DNA of 64,000 nt from Camellia lanceoleosa (Eukaryota > Streptophyta > Magnoliopsida > Ericales > Theaceae), in NCBI GenBank assembly GCA_025200525.1, contig CM045758.1, positions 3,774,706-3,838,705 on the forward strand, given 5' to 3'. The notes under the pieces were generated by a model, which saw only the letters and a program-made list of their open reading frames with translations, was not told the DNA's origin and searched no databases. Within the stretch, counting starts at the first letter, position 1, and every line of letters begins with the position of its first letter. A program made the position numbers and the translations under genes. This document shows positions 32,116 to 43,549 of this stretch, in pieces.

Positions 32116-34031
32116 ATGGCTACATGTAACATGGCATCAGCTGCAGCTGGGTTTGTGCTCTCATCATCATCATCATCATCATCAAGTAATGCTTTGACAT
32201 CAAGCTCTTCTTCTAGGACTGGTGTAGCATTTCCTCTTAAGAACAACAACAACAACAATGGCAGTGTTTCAAAAAGGATGATGGTTGTGCGTGCATCCGA
32301 GGAGGCGGAGCCCCCGGCTGCCACCAAAACCGCCACCACCACCGCCTCACCTCCTAAGCCACCTCCGATTGGACCCAAGAGAGGCACCAAGGTTTGTTTT
32401 CAAAATTTAATTCTCAGTTGTTTTCACATATGGTTGTGAAGAAAAATTTTAGCCTCGTTAAAATTTATAAAAAATTAAAATAAATTTAAATAGTTAATAA
32501 AATAAAATATCATATTAAATCTATAATTATTTTAATTTTTTTCTCATAAAATCACATCCAATTATAAAAAATTTCAATCATCATCTCAAACATAAAAATT
32601 TTAATGTTAAAATAGCTAAAAATTAAAATTATTTACTAAAATAACAACCTTCCAAACACTATATGTTTTTTAGTTATCAATTGTTGTTGTTGCCCGGGTG
32701 TAGCTTTTAGTAACTATTTTTTTTTTTTTTTAATGACAGATTATACACATGTATTTATCGCCCTATATGTGAAATTGGTCCATGTAATTTTAATTTATTA
32801 ATTCTTCTTTTTAATTTTTTGATAACCTCAAAACAGTTGGATTTAAACTCTCCAATCACTTTTAGAGAATGAATAAATTATTTTGTTAATTAATTTCAGT
32901 ACAATATAAAAAAATTCAATAATAATATTGATTCAATCAGATTTAGCAAGACCAAATTGACGGTAAAAATAAATTAGAGACACGCTAGTAGTGTAATTTG
33001 TATTGATGTATGATGTAATTTTTTATTAGATCCTATCAGTCAAGAATAATTTAAATAAACAGAAAGTATTTACTTTATGTTTGGTTGCAGGATTTGAGGA
33101 AGGGTTTAGAAAGAGAAATAAGAAAAGAAGAAAAAATATAAATAAAATATATCTATATTTTATCTGGTTTCACAAATCTTTTTCCTTTTCTTTTCTAAGT
33201 TCTTTATCAAATCTCACAATCAAACACAATATTAGAGAAATGTTTTTAGTTTTTGCTTCTTCATTGCCAAAATTTTATGCTATGTTTGTTGGGATTTGAA
33301 AATGAAAAAGAAAAAATAATAAAATATGAATGAAATATATATATATTTTTTTTCCCCTTTTGAATTGCTACCAAAATTCATACTTCAAGTACAATCTTAA
33401 TTTATAAAAATCTACAGTAAACATTCGTGTTGTATGTGTAAAATTTTAGTGACATGAGTACACATGAGCAGTAGCATTTAGACTTGAAGTAACATACTTT
33501 AATTAAAATACATTTTTTTAATTAAAAAAAAAAAAAAAAAAACTGTACAGGTTGAATTGATAAGGATTTTGACATACATTATACTCAAGATCATTATGGA
33601 TGCCAAACCTGAGAACAACATAGGAAACTTAAAGCAACACCAGAAACAATTGATTAGTACTTAGAAATCCATTTTCATTTCCCCCAATATTATCTCCTGT
33701 TTTAATTTTAGTTGAGTTTGCTTCATTAGCCTTTCTTTCCTCTTCTTTCACAGGTGAGAATTCTGAGGAAGGAGTCTTACTGGTTCAAAGGCATAGGATC
33801 TGTTGTAGCGGTCGATCAGGTTTGTGTGCTCTCTCTATCTCTCTCTACGCTCTCGTGTACGAGTCTTTTGCTAATTTTAGCTTAGTGTTGCTAGTTAATA
33901 CTGATATTGATGTAACAACTGAGCAGGACCCAAAGACTCGATATCCAGTGGTGGTTCGATTCAACAAGGTCAACTACGCCAATGTATCAACTAACAACTA
34001 TGCACTAGATGAGATTGAAGAAGTGAAATGA
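32116..34031 (+). CDS. psaE: Photosystem I reaction centre subunit IV (PsaE), chloroplast precursor
   Basis: Three exons: 32116-32391, 33754-33819 and 33927-34031 (TGA), all phase 0 with GT-AG introns of 1362 and 107 bp, giving 148 codons. The N-terminus ([19 protein letters not shown], then Ser- and Asn-rich) is a typical chloroplast transit peptide; processing is expected near VVRA|SEEAE. The mature part has a Pro/Ala/Thr-rich arm and then the SH3-like PsaE fold: GPKRGTK across the first junction, [21 protein letters not shown] in exon 2, and [19 protein letters not shown] with [12 protein letters not shown] in exon 3. PsaE sits on the stromal side of PSI and helps dock ferredoxin and support cyclic electron flow. 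GTG at 32110 is in frame, but ATG at 32116 with context GCCATGGCT is clearly better. No stop or frameshift is seen, so this is probably a working gene. Nuclear psaE genes are sometimes duplicated, so it may have a paralogue. Confidence 0.95.
33078..33226. mobile_element. Possible small MITE in psaE intron 1
   Basis: Ends TGTTTGGTTGCAGGATTTGA and its imperfect complement TCAAATCTCACAATCAAACA (15-16 of 20 pairing) bracket 149 bp of AT-rich DNA. No convincing TSD was found, so the assignment is weak. The rest of the intron is AT-rich with a poly-A run near 33525. Confidence 0.35.
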
Positions 34032-35476
34032 ATTCTATATATATGTGTGCCTATTTTGAGTGTGGTTTGAATTTGTGTAATACTTCTCTGTATTCTATCC
34101 ACTCTTGTTTCTGATAATTTTATCACTACTGCTAGAGACCAATTTCAATTATCTATCTTTATGTCTATCTCATGCAATCGATACAAGTGTTGTGCTTTCT
34201 TTTCCACTAGTTAGAATTTGGAATTATTTTGCACTTGCAAGGTTGGAAAACACGTGAGAAAAAGGTAATTGGAATTGGGTTTTCTTATCTCCCAAACAAC
34301 TAACACAACAAAAATGTAACACTTCTTCGTTTATATTATTTAACGAATTATTCTAAAAATTGTTTTGGGAAAAAAAAATTCAAACTAATCCACCTTTTGG
34401 GAAGTTATGCAAAATTGAAACTTAATGATTTCTTCTCCCTTATGCCCCTTTGTTGGGAAGTGAATTGTCAGTTTGAAGAAATTAGTCATATGATTTGTTA
34501 TTGGAAGAGTACATGTAGTGCTTTAATATAAGCAAATTAAGATGAGAGAACAGATTTGGATAAATACTTGGCCAAATGAGTATATAAATAAATAATGTTC
34601 TAGTGATTTAGAGGGACCATGTGTAACAAGTATAACAATACTATCTCTTCATTGGTGATTTAAATTATCTAAATTTCTGATTAGGAAATAACACATACAA
34701 TGAGACTTGCCAACTAAATAATTAGTGAATCTCTGAGAGATTTTTCATTTTTATCGAATTAGTTTCTTTCTCTTCTATAATTTTATTTCTATCTCCCATC
34801 TATCTATTTTCTTTAGTTATTCACTACAGTAATTATGATTTGGAAGTCGATCCGCGGCAAGTGTTTGAATCTATAATGACATAGCCATGAGGCACTCAAC
34901 GGACCAGACCTTTTTAATCTTTTAAAACCCCTTTTGGGACTTTGGATTGATTCAAAATAATTTTTTTATGTAACCTAGTGTGTATTCATATCTCAATTAG
35001 AAGTCCATTGAATGGACCTTGATAGTGCAAAACACAAGATATTAAGTTAGTTTTTCAAGAACAATATCTTCATGATCAAACTTCTAATGCATATATTTAT
35101 CTCCCTAGTTATAAGAAAAACCAAATGGTGTAAAATAGTAAAAAATATTATCTAAGTAACAAAAAATTTAGAGTTTAAATATTCTTTTAATTGGGATGAG
35201 TTGCCTTTGCTTTGTTGCGGTTTCTGTTTCTAGCACACTCCATCTCTTTTGTTGATGTACTTCTTAGTGTACTGTATTGCACTTCATTGTCATTAATAAA
35301 GTTTTATTTTTATTGATAAAATTAAAAATGAAAATCTGTTTTTTTTATTGGAAAAAAAAATGAAAATCTTTAAATGCTACATATATAACAATGTATTTCG
35401 CAACAATTCTTGGATTCTTAATCTTTTTTTACCTTAATTTAAATTTTGCAATGTAGGGCTCCCATTTTTTGTTTTT
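34032..35476. other. psaE 3' flank, intergenic
   Basis: The first 100 bp are probable psaE 3' UTR (T-rich, TTCTGTATTCTATCC). The remaining 1.3 kb is AT-rich with no recognised gene, repeat or RNA. It ends at the TSD of the next retroelement. Confidence 0.5.
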
Positions 35477-35481
35477 CTTTT
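35477..35481. repeat. TSD CTTTT, left
   Basis: CTTTT before the LTR at 35482 equals 49842-49846 after the right LTR. Confidence 0.85.
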
Positions 35482-36069
35482 TGATGCCCAGAGGGGGGGC
35501 TACCTTAGGTTACCCAAACAGCCATTCTCCCAAGCCTAACAAGATAGGCCCAACACTAAGCCCAATACATAACTCACTCACAATATTTTGGTCCAGCCAC
35601 CAGCCAACCACCCGTCAGAAAGAGAGCTGGCCATGTGACATGCAAAGATTTTGGAGAGTTATTAAGTCCATATGCCAGGCATTAAATGAGTCTGTCAAAG
35701 CATTAAATGCTACAAGACATCTTGCTCTGATGCATGGGTAAACCACCATGGCCGACAACAAGCAGACTGCAGGCTTTCCGTTAATGGGATAATTTAGAAT
35801 GGACAAAGAAATGATGAGTGAAAGATATAAGGAAGCCTTCGAGACACGTTAAAGATTAAGTTTTTCCTAACTCCTCCCTCTCCTGACTTCTCTCTCGCTC
35901 TAAACTCAATCGACCCTAACCTAACTTGATCATCGGAGAGCCCGTTGGGGGACTATCTCCCCCCTTCTGGACCTTTTTGCAGGCACCCTTCATGGACATC
36001 AAGGCCAGCAGACTCGTCGGAAGCGTGGACCGGTCCGCCTCATCCTCCATTGAAGTTATTGCACTATCA
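35482..36069 (+). repeat. 5' LTR of the plus-strand Tat element
   Basis: 588 bp, TGATGCCCAG...TTGCACTATCA. A TATAAGG box is at about 35827. It is clearly related base by base to 49250-49841, with scattered substitutions. Confidence 0.92.
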
Positions 36070-36071
36070 GC

Positions 36072-36089
36072 TGGCGCCGTCTGTGGGAA
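36072..36089 (+). other. PBS of the plus-strand Tat element
   Basis: TGGCGCCGTCTGTGGGAA begins two bases after the LTR, the standard form in this lineage. Confidence 0.88.
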
Positions 36090-36165
36090 GCCATCTCTGG
36101 TCGATAGTTGTGTTCATTGTTGCTGAAGAGAACCCTATTCACACCCATCTCCTACGTCAGAGTGA

Positions 36166-38692
36166 ATGGTCACAACCAGGTCCATGGCTTCACAACACAA
36201 TGCTGGTAACCTTGAAGCCGAGTCCTCTAATCTAAATAACCCACCTCCATATTTCGCAGAACTCACCAACAACATCAACCGCTTAACCGAGCAAAACCAG
36301 GCTTTAATCAACGCCTTGCTCCAACGGGATCTCCATGTCCCTCCTCCACCACCACAAGATATCCTTCCAAACCGAGAACAAACTCCCAGCCACCCATTCC
36401 AATCACATGCTCCTCGAGGACCTCTTCCTCTACCTTTCATCCCACAAGCTCACCTGTCAAATTTGGAGGGTTTACGGCCCCCACCTTAGGACCTGCACCC
36501 CTCACCTCAAGGCTCGCATCCCCCACACCACGCTCTCGTCCCTGAAGGTGACGCTAGTAGCGTTCAACACCCACTTCTCTCTGGAAGAGACAACATTCCT
36601 ATTTGGGACGCGGAACTACGAGCCATGAAGCTCCAACTTCGGGGGGTCATGCAAAACATACAAAACAAACGCGTCCATCAAGGATAAACCCCTACCATCC
36701 AAGTTCAAGATGCCGTCAATCGACACCTTCGACGGCACAACTAATCTAGTCGACCATCTGGAAGCTTACAGGACCCTCATGATCATCCATGCTTTCCCTA
36801 GTGAAATCATGTATCGTGCTTTCCCTATGACACTCAAGGAGTCGGCGCGACTGTGGTTCAGTCAATTACCATCGGACTCCGTCACCACTTTTCAACAGCT
36901 AAGTGATTCCTTCTTGAGTCATTTTATCAGCGCTCAGCATCAACAACATCCAGCAACTCAGCTGCTGCATATTCGCCAAACCGACGGGGAATCGCTGCGT
37001 AGCTTTGTCACCTGTTTTAATTCGAAAGCCCTCCAGGTTAAAGAGAATGATGATAAGGTCATTGGTATGTCATTGAACACACCAAATATAAACACTAAAC
37101 TATACCAAATTCTTTTAGAATAATAGCAAGTCCAAGTATCGATCCACAGGGACAAATGTGAAATTAGATTAATTCAATCGCAAAATTCCTAAATTAATTT
37201 TGATTGAAAAGATAGGATTGATTTTATAACTAAACAACAATTAAATGAAATTGAGGAATTATATTGACAATTAAAATTAGGGTTTGAAATATTACTTTTA
37301 GGGAAAAATCCTAGGGCAGAGAATTCACCACTAACCACATGAATGAGACTTAACATTGGCCAACAATTGCGATTTGGTTTGAACTACCCAATATTTCACA
37401 ACTACAAGTTTGAAATATTGATCAAGAGGGTTATTGCATTCAACATACAAGCACGAATCATCCCGAGTAGTACGAGTTGTTTGCTCTAAACTATGGTAGC
37501 AATACGACCCGTCTCTCATAGCATGACTCGTCTCGTACTTTGAATACAAACACAAAGAAAACTAATGTATGGAAAGCATTAAACAATCACAGAGAGTAAA
37601 ATACTTGAAGAGATGAAATAAACAAATATTAAAAACTTCTAAATCATCCATACATCTATTCAAACCAATTCACAATTAAAGCTAATGAAAAATCCTATTA
37701 CATGGCTAGGGTTTCATCAAAACCCTAGAAAAGACGACTAGCCACTCACACCTCTCTAGAACCCTAGCCTCCCTTTTCTCTGAAGTAATTTTTTCGACCC
37801 TAGGTTTGGCTATTTTTTTGTCTTTTATTCTCAACAAAACAGACCAAAAATTTCGTGCACGCGTCCCTAGGTGGGCCGCTTAAGCGTCATGTAGGTCGTG
37901 ACGAAGCGGTGGTGGGTCAGACGCGGCGATGAAGCTTTGTCAAGATGTGCGGTGGTCCCGCTTAGCTCGGATTCTTCATTTCTCGCACGGAGAATCTGCT
38001 TTCGTGCCTTTTTTTATTGAAGTTTCATATTTCCTGCCAAATTTGTACAAGTGCACAAAACACATCATCTCCACCAAATAAATAAAATTGAAAGACTAAA
38101 AATGTAACTTAAGTGGCCTCAATGTAGTACCTTTCGGCCAACATTAGTCATTTTAACAGCCTTCATGGTCGGTCTACGCCCGTTGAATTTCCTCTTCTTC
38201 CTTTCAAAAAACCCCCCAACAACCATAGCCACCCTCCTTACCAAAGCCCAGAAATACATGAACGCCGAGGACTCTTTGGTAGCCCGCTAAGACTCTACAC
38301 CTAAACCCTCACAACCTAAAGATAAAAGGAAAGAGTCAGAACCTAAACATCCCAATTACACTCATTAAAACCGACCTCCAAGCTCTGATCGAGCAGATCC
38401 TCCTCAACCGTCCGATCGTTTCGAGCGATATACCCCTCTTAACACGCTAATGGAGCACGTCCTAAACCAAATCCAACAAGATTACAACTCAAAGTGGCCC
38501 CAACCTTCCAAGTTTCCTTCCAACCAACGGGATCAGTCCAAATACTGCCGTTTCCACTACGACCATGACCATAACACAAACGAATGCATCAATCTCAAGA
38601 ATCAAGTCGAGGACCTGGTTTATTGGGGAGGCCTAACTCAATTCACTGTGCCCCGACCTCACCAAAAAGCCAGAACTGACCCCTCAAAGTGA
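36166..38692 (+). pseudogene. gag: Gag of the plus-strand Tat element, interrupted
   Basis: The N-terminal part (36166-36489, MVTTRSMASQHNAGN) is followed, in other frames, by IWDAELRAMKLQL and then the capsid-like part (36710-37060): MPSIDTFDGTTNLVDHLEAY, LWFSQLPSDSVTTF and ESLRSFVTCFNSKALQVKE. At 37062 it is cut by a 1084-bp insertion. It resumes at 38147 with text matching AFMVGLRP and LTKAQKYMNAEDSLVAR. The C-terminal knuckle region (38450-38692) has KYCRFHYDHDHNTNECINLK. Removing the insert and its TSD restores collinearity but not an open frame; at least one frameshift and stops remain. Confidence 0.88.
37063..38146. mobile_element. 1084-bp insertion in gag, solo-LTR-like
   Basis: GTCAT occurs exactly at both borders (37058-37062 and 38147-38151), where gag homology breaks and resumes. 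The insert begins TGGTATGTC and contains AAGTCCAAGTATCGATCCAC, a phrase seen in some plant LTRs (recalled, not checked). It ends CAACATTA, so the right end is not the canonical CA. It has no coding. Most likely an old solo LTR with a mutated end. Confidence 0.65.
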
Positions 38693-39042
38693 ACTGACAG
38701 ACACACCCTACTAAGACCAACTGATTAACCCCGACGGGATAGTAATAGAGGCTAACACCAACCTCGAGCTCCAAGAACCCCTACTCCCCCGGTTGGAGAA
38801 ATCAGGATCATTGCAAGTGGACTCACGTGCGGTGGACCATCTTTGTCGGCACAACGGGCCGAACTTCGATAAATCAAACAGGGGTCTGATAAAGAAATAA
38901 TAATGGTCGACTGACTTCCCAAGCAACCCAAGCGGTGGTCGAAGCCGATCACCTTCACAGATGCAGATTGTGAGGCGTCTGATATCCCCATGATGACCCA
39001 CTGGTCATTTCTTCTCTCATTTCCAACGACAAAGTTCAACGG
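38693..39042 (+). other. Gag-protease linker, degraded
   Basis: No open frame of note. It sits where the end of Gag and the start of the protease belong. Fragments such as HWSFLLSF near 39000 suggest coding relics. Confidence 0.4.
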
Positions 39043-42000
39043 GTGCTCATTGACAATGGTAGTTCATCAGATATTATCCTCCTTAATGCTTTCAAGCAGC
39101 TCAAAATTGGTGAAAAAAAGTTGTCACCCCTGCAAACACCCTTAGTTGGCTTCACCAGAGACTGGGTAATCTCCATCGGGTCCATTGACCTGCCTATCAC
39201 TATCGGTGAGCACCCAAGGCAGACTATGAAGATTCTCACCTTTCTGGTTTTCGACTGCCCTTCCGTCTACAACGTCATACTTGGACACATGACTCTCAAC
39301 GTTTTCCAAGCTGTGACATCTACTTACCACCTTGCAATAAAATTCTCGACCAATCATGGAGTCGACACTGTCAGGCGTGAGCAGATCGTGGCTAGAGAAT
39401 GTTACGTCGCTTCGTTAAAAGAAGTAAAAATGAAAGAAGCTATGATTGTAGAAGGTCTTGATGTCAGGGATGAGGAGGAATTAATTAGGAGAGAATCAGT
39501 GGAAGAGTTAATAGAAGTGCCCATCAACACTCACGATCCAACGAAGACGACTAAGATTGGTATCTTGCTGTCTCATTAAGCCAGGGCCAACCTCACAGCA
39601 CTCCTCACCGAGCACAACGATGTCTTTGCTTAGACTCATTCAAACGTGCCAAGTATCGATTCTTCTTCATTACTTATCGCCTCAGCATCGAGTCCTAGTT
39701 CAGACCGTTCCACCAAAAACAGCGCATTTTTCATCCAGAACGTAACAATCTCATCGCTGTTGAAGTAAACAAGCTGTTGAAGGCCCAATTCATTAAAAAT
39801 GTAGACTACCTTAAATGGTTATCTAATGTGGTACCGGTTCAAAAAAGTAACGGCAAATGGAGACTCTGCGTTGACTACTCCAACCTTAACCGAGCTTGCC
39901 CTAAAGATAACTACCTACTACCCAGAATAGATTTATTGGTCGACGCAACAGCGGGACACCAAATACTCAACTTCATAGATGCGTTCTCTAGCTACAATCA
40001 GATCTTAATGCACGCAGCCAATCAAGAGCACACCTCTTTTATCACTGACTGAGGGCCTTATCATTATCGTGTGATGCATTTCGGTCTGAAAAATGCAGGG
40101 CCATCTTACTAGTGACTGGTCAATGCCGTTTTCAAAAACCAGATAGGTTGAAATATGGAGGTCTACGTTAACGACATGCTCGTCAAAAGCAAACTCTCCT
40201 CAGATCACTTAACTAACCTTCGGGAGACCTTTCAGACCTTGCGCAAGTATAAGATGAAGCTCAATCCCGAGAACTGCGTCTTCGGTGTTAGATCTGGTAA
40301 GTTTCTGGGGTTCATGGTCAGCCACAGAGGTATTGAGGCCAATCTAGAAAAGAAAAAGGCCCTAATAGAAATGCAGTCAACGGTAAAGGAAGTTCAGCGA
40401 CTCACGGGCAGAAGTAGCAGCCCTCAACCACTTCATATCAATGACAACCGACAAATGCCTTCCGTTCTTTAAGGTGCTTAAGATAGCCTTCCACTGGAAC
40501 GCCAAGTCCGAAGAGGCATTCCAACAACTGAAACAATGCATGGCAAACCATCCCCTACTCTCGCAAGCAATTCTAGAGGAGACCCTCTTCTTCTACTTAG
40601 TCATTTCCAATACCACAGTCAACGCTGTTCTAATTAGAGAGGAAGACTTGGTCCAGCACCCGGTTTACTACATCAGCCGAGCACTTCGGGGGGCCGAACA
40701 AAACTATCTCTTGTTAGAAAAGATGGCTCTGGCCCTGGTTTTCACTTCCAAACGCCTCCGACCCTATTTTCAAGCCCATTCCATTATAGTCCTCACTGAC
40801 CAACCTTTAAAGAAAGTTATGCAACAACTAGAGTCTTCAGGCAGGCTCATGCAATGGTCTATCAAATTAAACCAATACGAAACCTCCTACCGACCCCAAA
40901 CAACCATCAAAGGCCAAGCCATTGCTAACTTCATCCTAGAATTCACCAATCTCACCCCACATATACTCCCTCTATAGCCACAAGCCATTCCTGAGGCAAC
41001 CAATTCCCACTCTTGGACCCTTAACGTTGGTGGTTCATCCCGAAAAGAAGGTAGTGAAGCCAGTGTAATCCTCACTACCTTAGAGAACGAATACTTCAAG
41101 TGTGCCCTCCATTTTCTGTTTGACGCCAATAATAACGAGGCTGAATATGAGGCCCTGATAGCAGGTCTTCAACTGGCCAAAAACATTGTAGTAGACCATA
41201 TCCAAGTGTTCAGTTACTCCCAATTGGTTGTCGAACAGATAACCAGTGAGTTCGACGCAAAAGAAGAGACAATGCGAGCATACAGGGACATTGCTCTTCC
41301 CCTCGCTTGCTTTTTCAATAGTTTCCAGATCAAGCACATCCCCAAGTCAGAAAATTCTTAGGCAGACGAAATGGCCTAATTAGCCTCAGTCGACCAGTCG
41401 AACCTCAGTCACGGTGTCCGAGTCGAATACCTGACCCATCCAACAGTTTCACCGGATCTACAAGAGGTTCACTTTCTCCAGAACAAGCCTATTCCATGGG
41501 CCCAAGACATCATCCCGTTCTTAGAACAAGGAGTGTTACCCGACATTAAACAGGAGGCCGAGAAAGTCAGGGATCGGTCGTCTAACTATGCCATTATCAA
41601 CGGCCTCTTGTACAAATGGGGATTCTCACACCTATACCTCAAGTATCTGAGTCTCATTCAAGCAAACTATGTAATGAGAGAAATACACAAGGGTGTTTGT
41701 GGCAACCATTCAAGCTGCTGGTCTCTGGCCCATAAAATTCTCCGCACAAGCTACTTCTAGCCCACAATCTATCAAGACGCTAGTGACTTTGTGCTCAATT
41801 GTGATAAATGCTAGCGCTTCGCCAACATACCTCATGCACCGCCAGCGGAACTGATCACACTCAATAGTTCCTACCCCTTTACCAAGTGGGGCATAGACCT
41901 AATCGATCTCTTGCCTATAGGCAGAGGTCAAGTCAAGTTCATTTTGGTCGTCATCGACTATTTCAGCAAATGGGTTAAAGCAGAACCTCTTGTTAAAATC

Positions 42001-42732
42001 ACTGAACGCAATACCGCCAAGTTCATCTGGAAGTCAATCGTGTGCCAATTTAGAATCCCTCAAGCCATCGTGTCAGATAATGGCAAACAATTTGACAATG
42101 CCAAGTTCAAGACATTCTGCGAAGAGCTCAATATAAGACTATGTTTTTCCTCTCCAGGTCATCCCCAAGCTAATGGGCAAGTCGAAGTCACCAATCGCTC
42201 CCTGTTGAAGATCATCAAGACTAAGTTGAAAGACGCCAAGGGACTCTGGGTACAGGAATTATCCAAAGTCCTTTGGGCCTATCGGACGACAACACAAACC
42301 CCTACTAGGGAGACCTTTTTCCGTCTGACCTGTGGTGCTGAGACGGTCATCCCTGTGGAAATCGGTTTCCTGACCCCTCGGGTACTGCATCCAAACTCGG
42401 AACTGAATGACGAGCTGCAACAGGCCGAGCTAGACCTAATTAAAGAGCTACGCTAGTCAGTCGCTATCCGGTTGACCTAATATCAACAAAGAATGCGAAA
42501 GCATTACAACAGCCAAGTTAGGCCCTGTAGTTTCGACGTGGGTGAGCTAGTTCTCCGAGTGGTCACTCTTGCCACCAAGAACCCGATTGAGGGCAAACTA
42601 CGAGCTAAATGAGAGGGGCCTTACATTGTCAAATCTAGACCACGACCCACCACCTATCGCTTACAAGACATGAAAGGTCGAGATCTCTCCCACTCCTGGA
42701 ATGCCAAACATTTGAAAAAGTATTTTCAGTAA
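39043..42732 (+). pseudogene. pol: Pol of the plus-strand Tat element (PR-RT-RH-aRH-INT), broken
   Basis: Protease (39043-39579) has the active-site-like LIDNGSSSDIILL and YNVILGHMTLN. RT (39777-40430) has RLCVDYSNLNRACPKDNYLL, NFIDAFSSYNQI, FGLKNAG and YVNDMLVKSK; the first Asp of YxDD is Asn (codon 40170-40172). RNase H (40441-40977) ends YRPQTTIKGQAIANFILEF. A second RNase H-like domain follows with NNEAEYEALIAGLQLAKNI. The integrase zinc finger (HKGVCGNHSSCWSLAHK) and core (41911-42456) have VIDYFSKW, VSDNGKQFDN and NGQVEVTNRS, giving D, D, E. The C-terminus reaches KHLKKYFQ and stops at 42730-42732. Frameshifts lie near 39600-39770 and 40430; stops include 40050, 41360, 41758 and 42454. 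Inactive. Confidence 0.92.
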
Positions 42733-42894
42733 AACGAAGTCTTTCCCCGCCTTCAATGTTTCTTTTGCTTCTAGGCCAAATCAACTTGCCCGATCCTTGT
42801 TAGTTTTTGTCTTTTCCATGCACTGTGTAATCTCTAGAATTTGTTTAATGAAAACAGTCTTTGCCCTTCTAACATTTATGTTGTATCTGATTTC

Positions 42895-43300
42895 CACCAA
42901 AGCCTCAACCAGACTGAGCATGAATACCTCAGCCAGACTAAGTCTTATCAAAGCCTCATCTAGACTAAACATGAACACCTTAGCCAAACTAAGTCTTATC
43001 AAAGTCCCAGCCAGACTGAGCATGAATACCTCAGCTAAACTGAGTCCTATCAAAACCCCAACCAAATTGAGCATGAACACCTCAACCAGACTGAGTCTTA
43101 TCAAAGCCTCAGCCAGACTGGCCTTAGTCAGACTAAGTCCTATCAAAGTCCCAGCCAGACTGAGCATGAAGGCCTCAGCCAGACTAAGTATGAATACCTC
43201 AGCCAGACTGAGTCCTATCAAAGCCTCAGCCAAACTGAGCATGAAGGCCTCAGCCAAAATAAGTTCGGTCAAGGCCTTTGCCAAATCAAGCTCCATAATG
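42895..43300. repeat. Degenerate tandem repeat downstream of integrase, open on both strands
   Basis: About a dozen modules built from CTCAGCCAGACTGAG plus either TCCTATCAAAGCC or CATGAATAC. CTCAGnCAGACTGAG is near-palindromic. Modules are near multiples of 3 bp, so ORFs of 169 (plus) and 171 (minus) codons run through both strands. No known protein. Confidence 0.8.
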
Positions 43301-43549
43301 CCTTAGCCAAATTGCTTTTTGTATACGCCTATACAAAAAAATAAATAAATAAATAATATATTGATTCAGCTACAATTTCAATAGTTACAACATCCAAACC
43401 ACCAAACAAACACTTATATTATATACAACTTCATTGCCCAATACTTAGGTCTTTACAGATTTATTACATCCCAAATACGCCTTTACAACAACCAAAAAAA
43501 AAAACAAACAAAACTCCACCAACCATCTTTAGCTCTCTTCCTCGCTAGA

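Noticed and set aside
25063..42732. Endogenous pararetrovirus
   Set aside because: LTRs, TSD, tRNA PBS, integrase cores and the RT-RH-aRH-INT order identify Tat-lineage LTR retrotransposons; no movement protein or coat-protein motif was seen.
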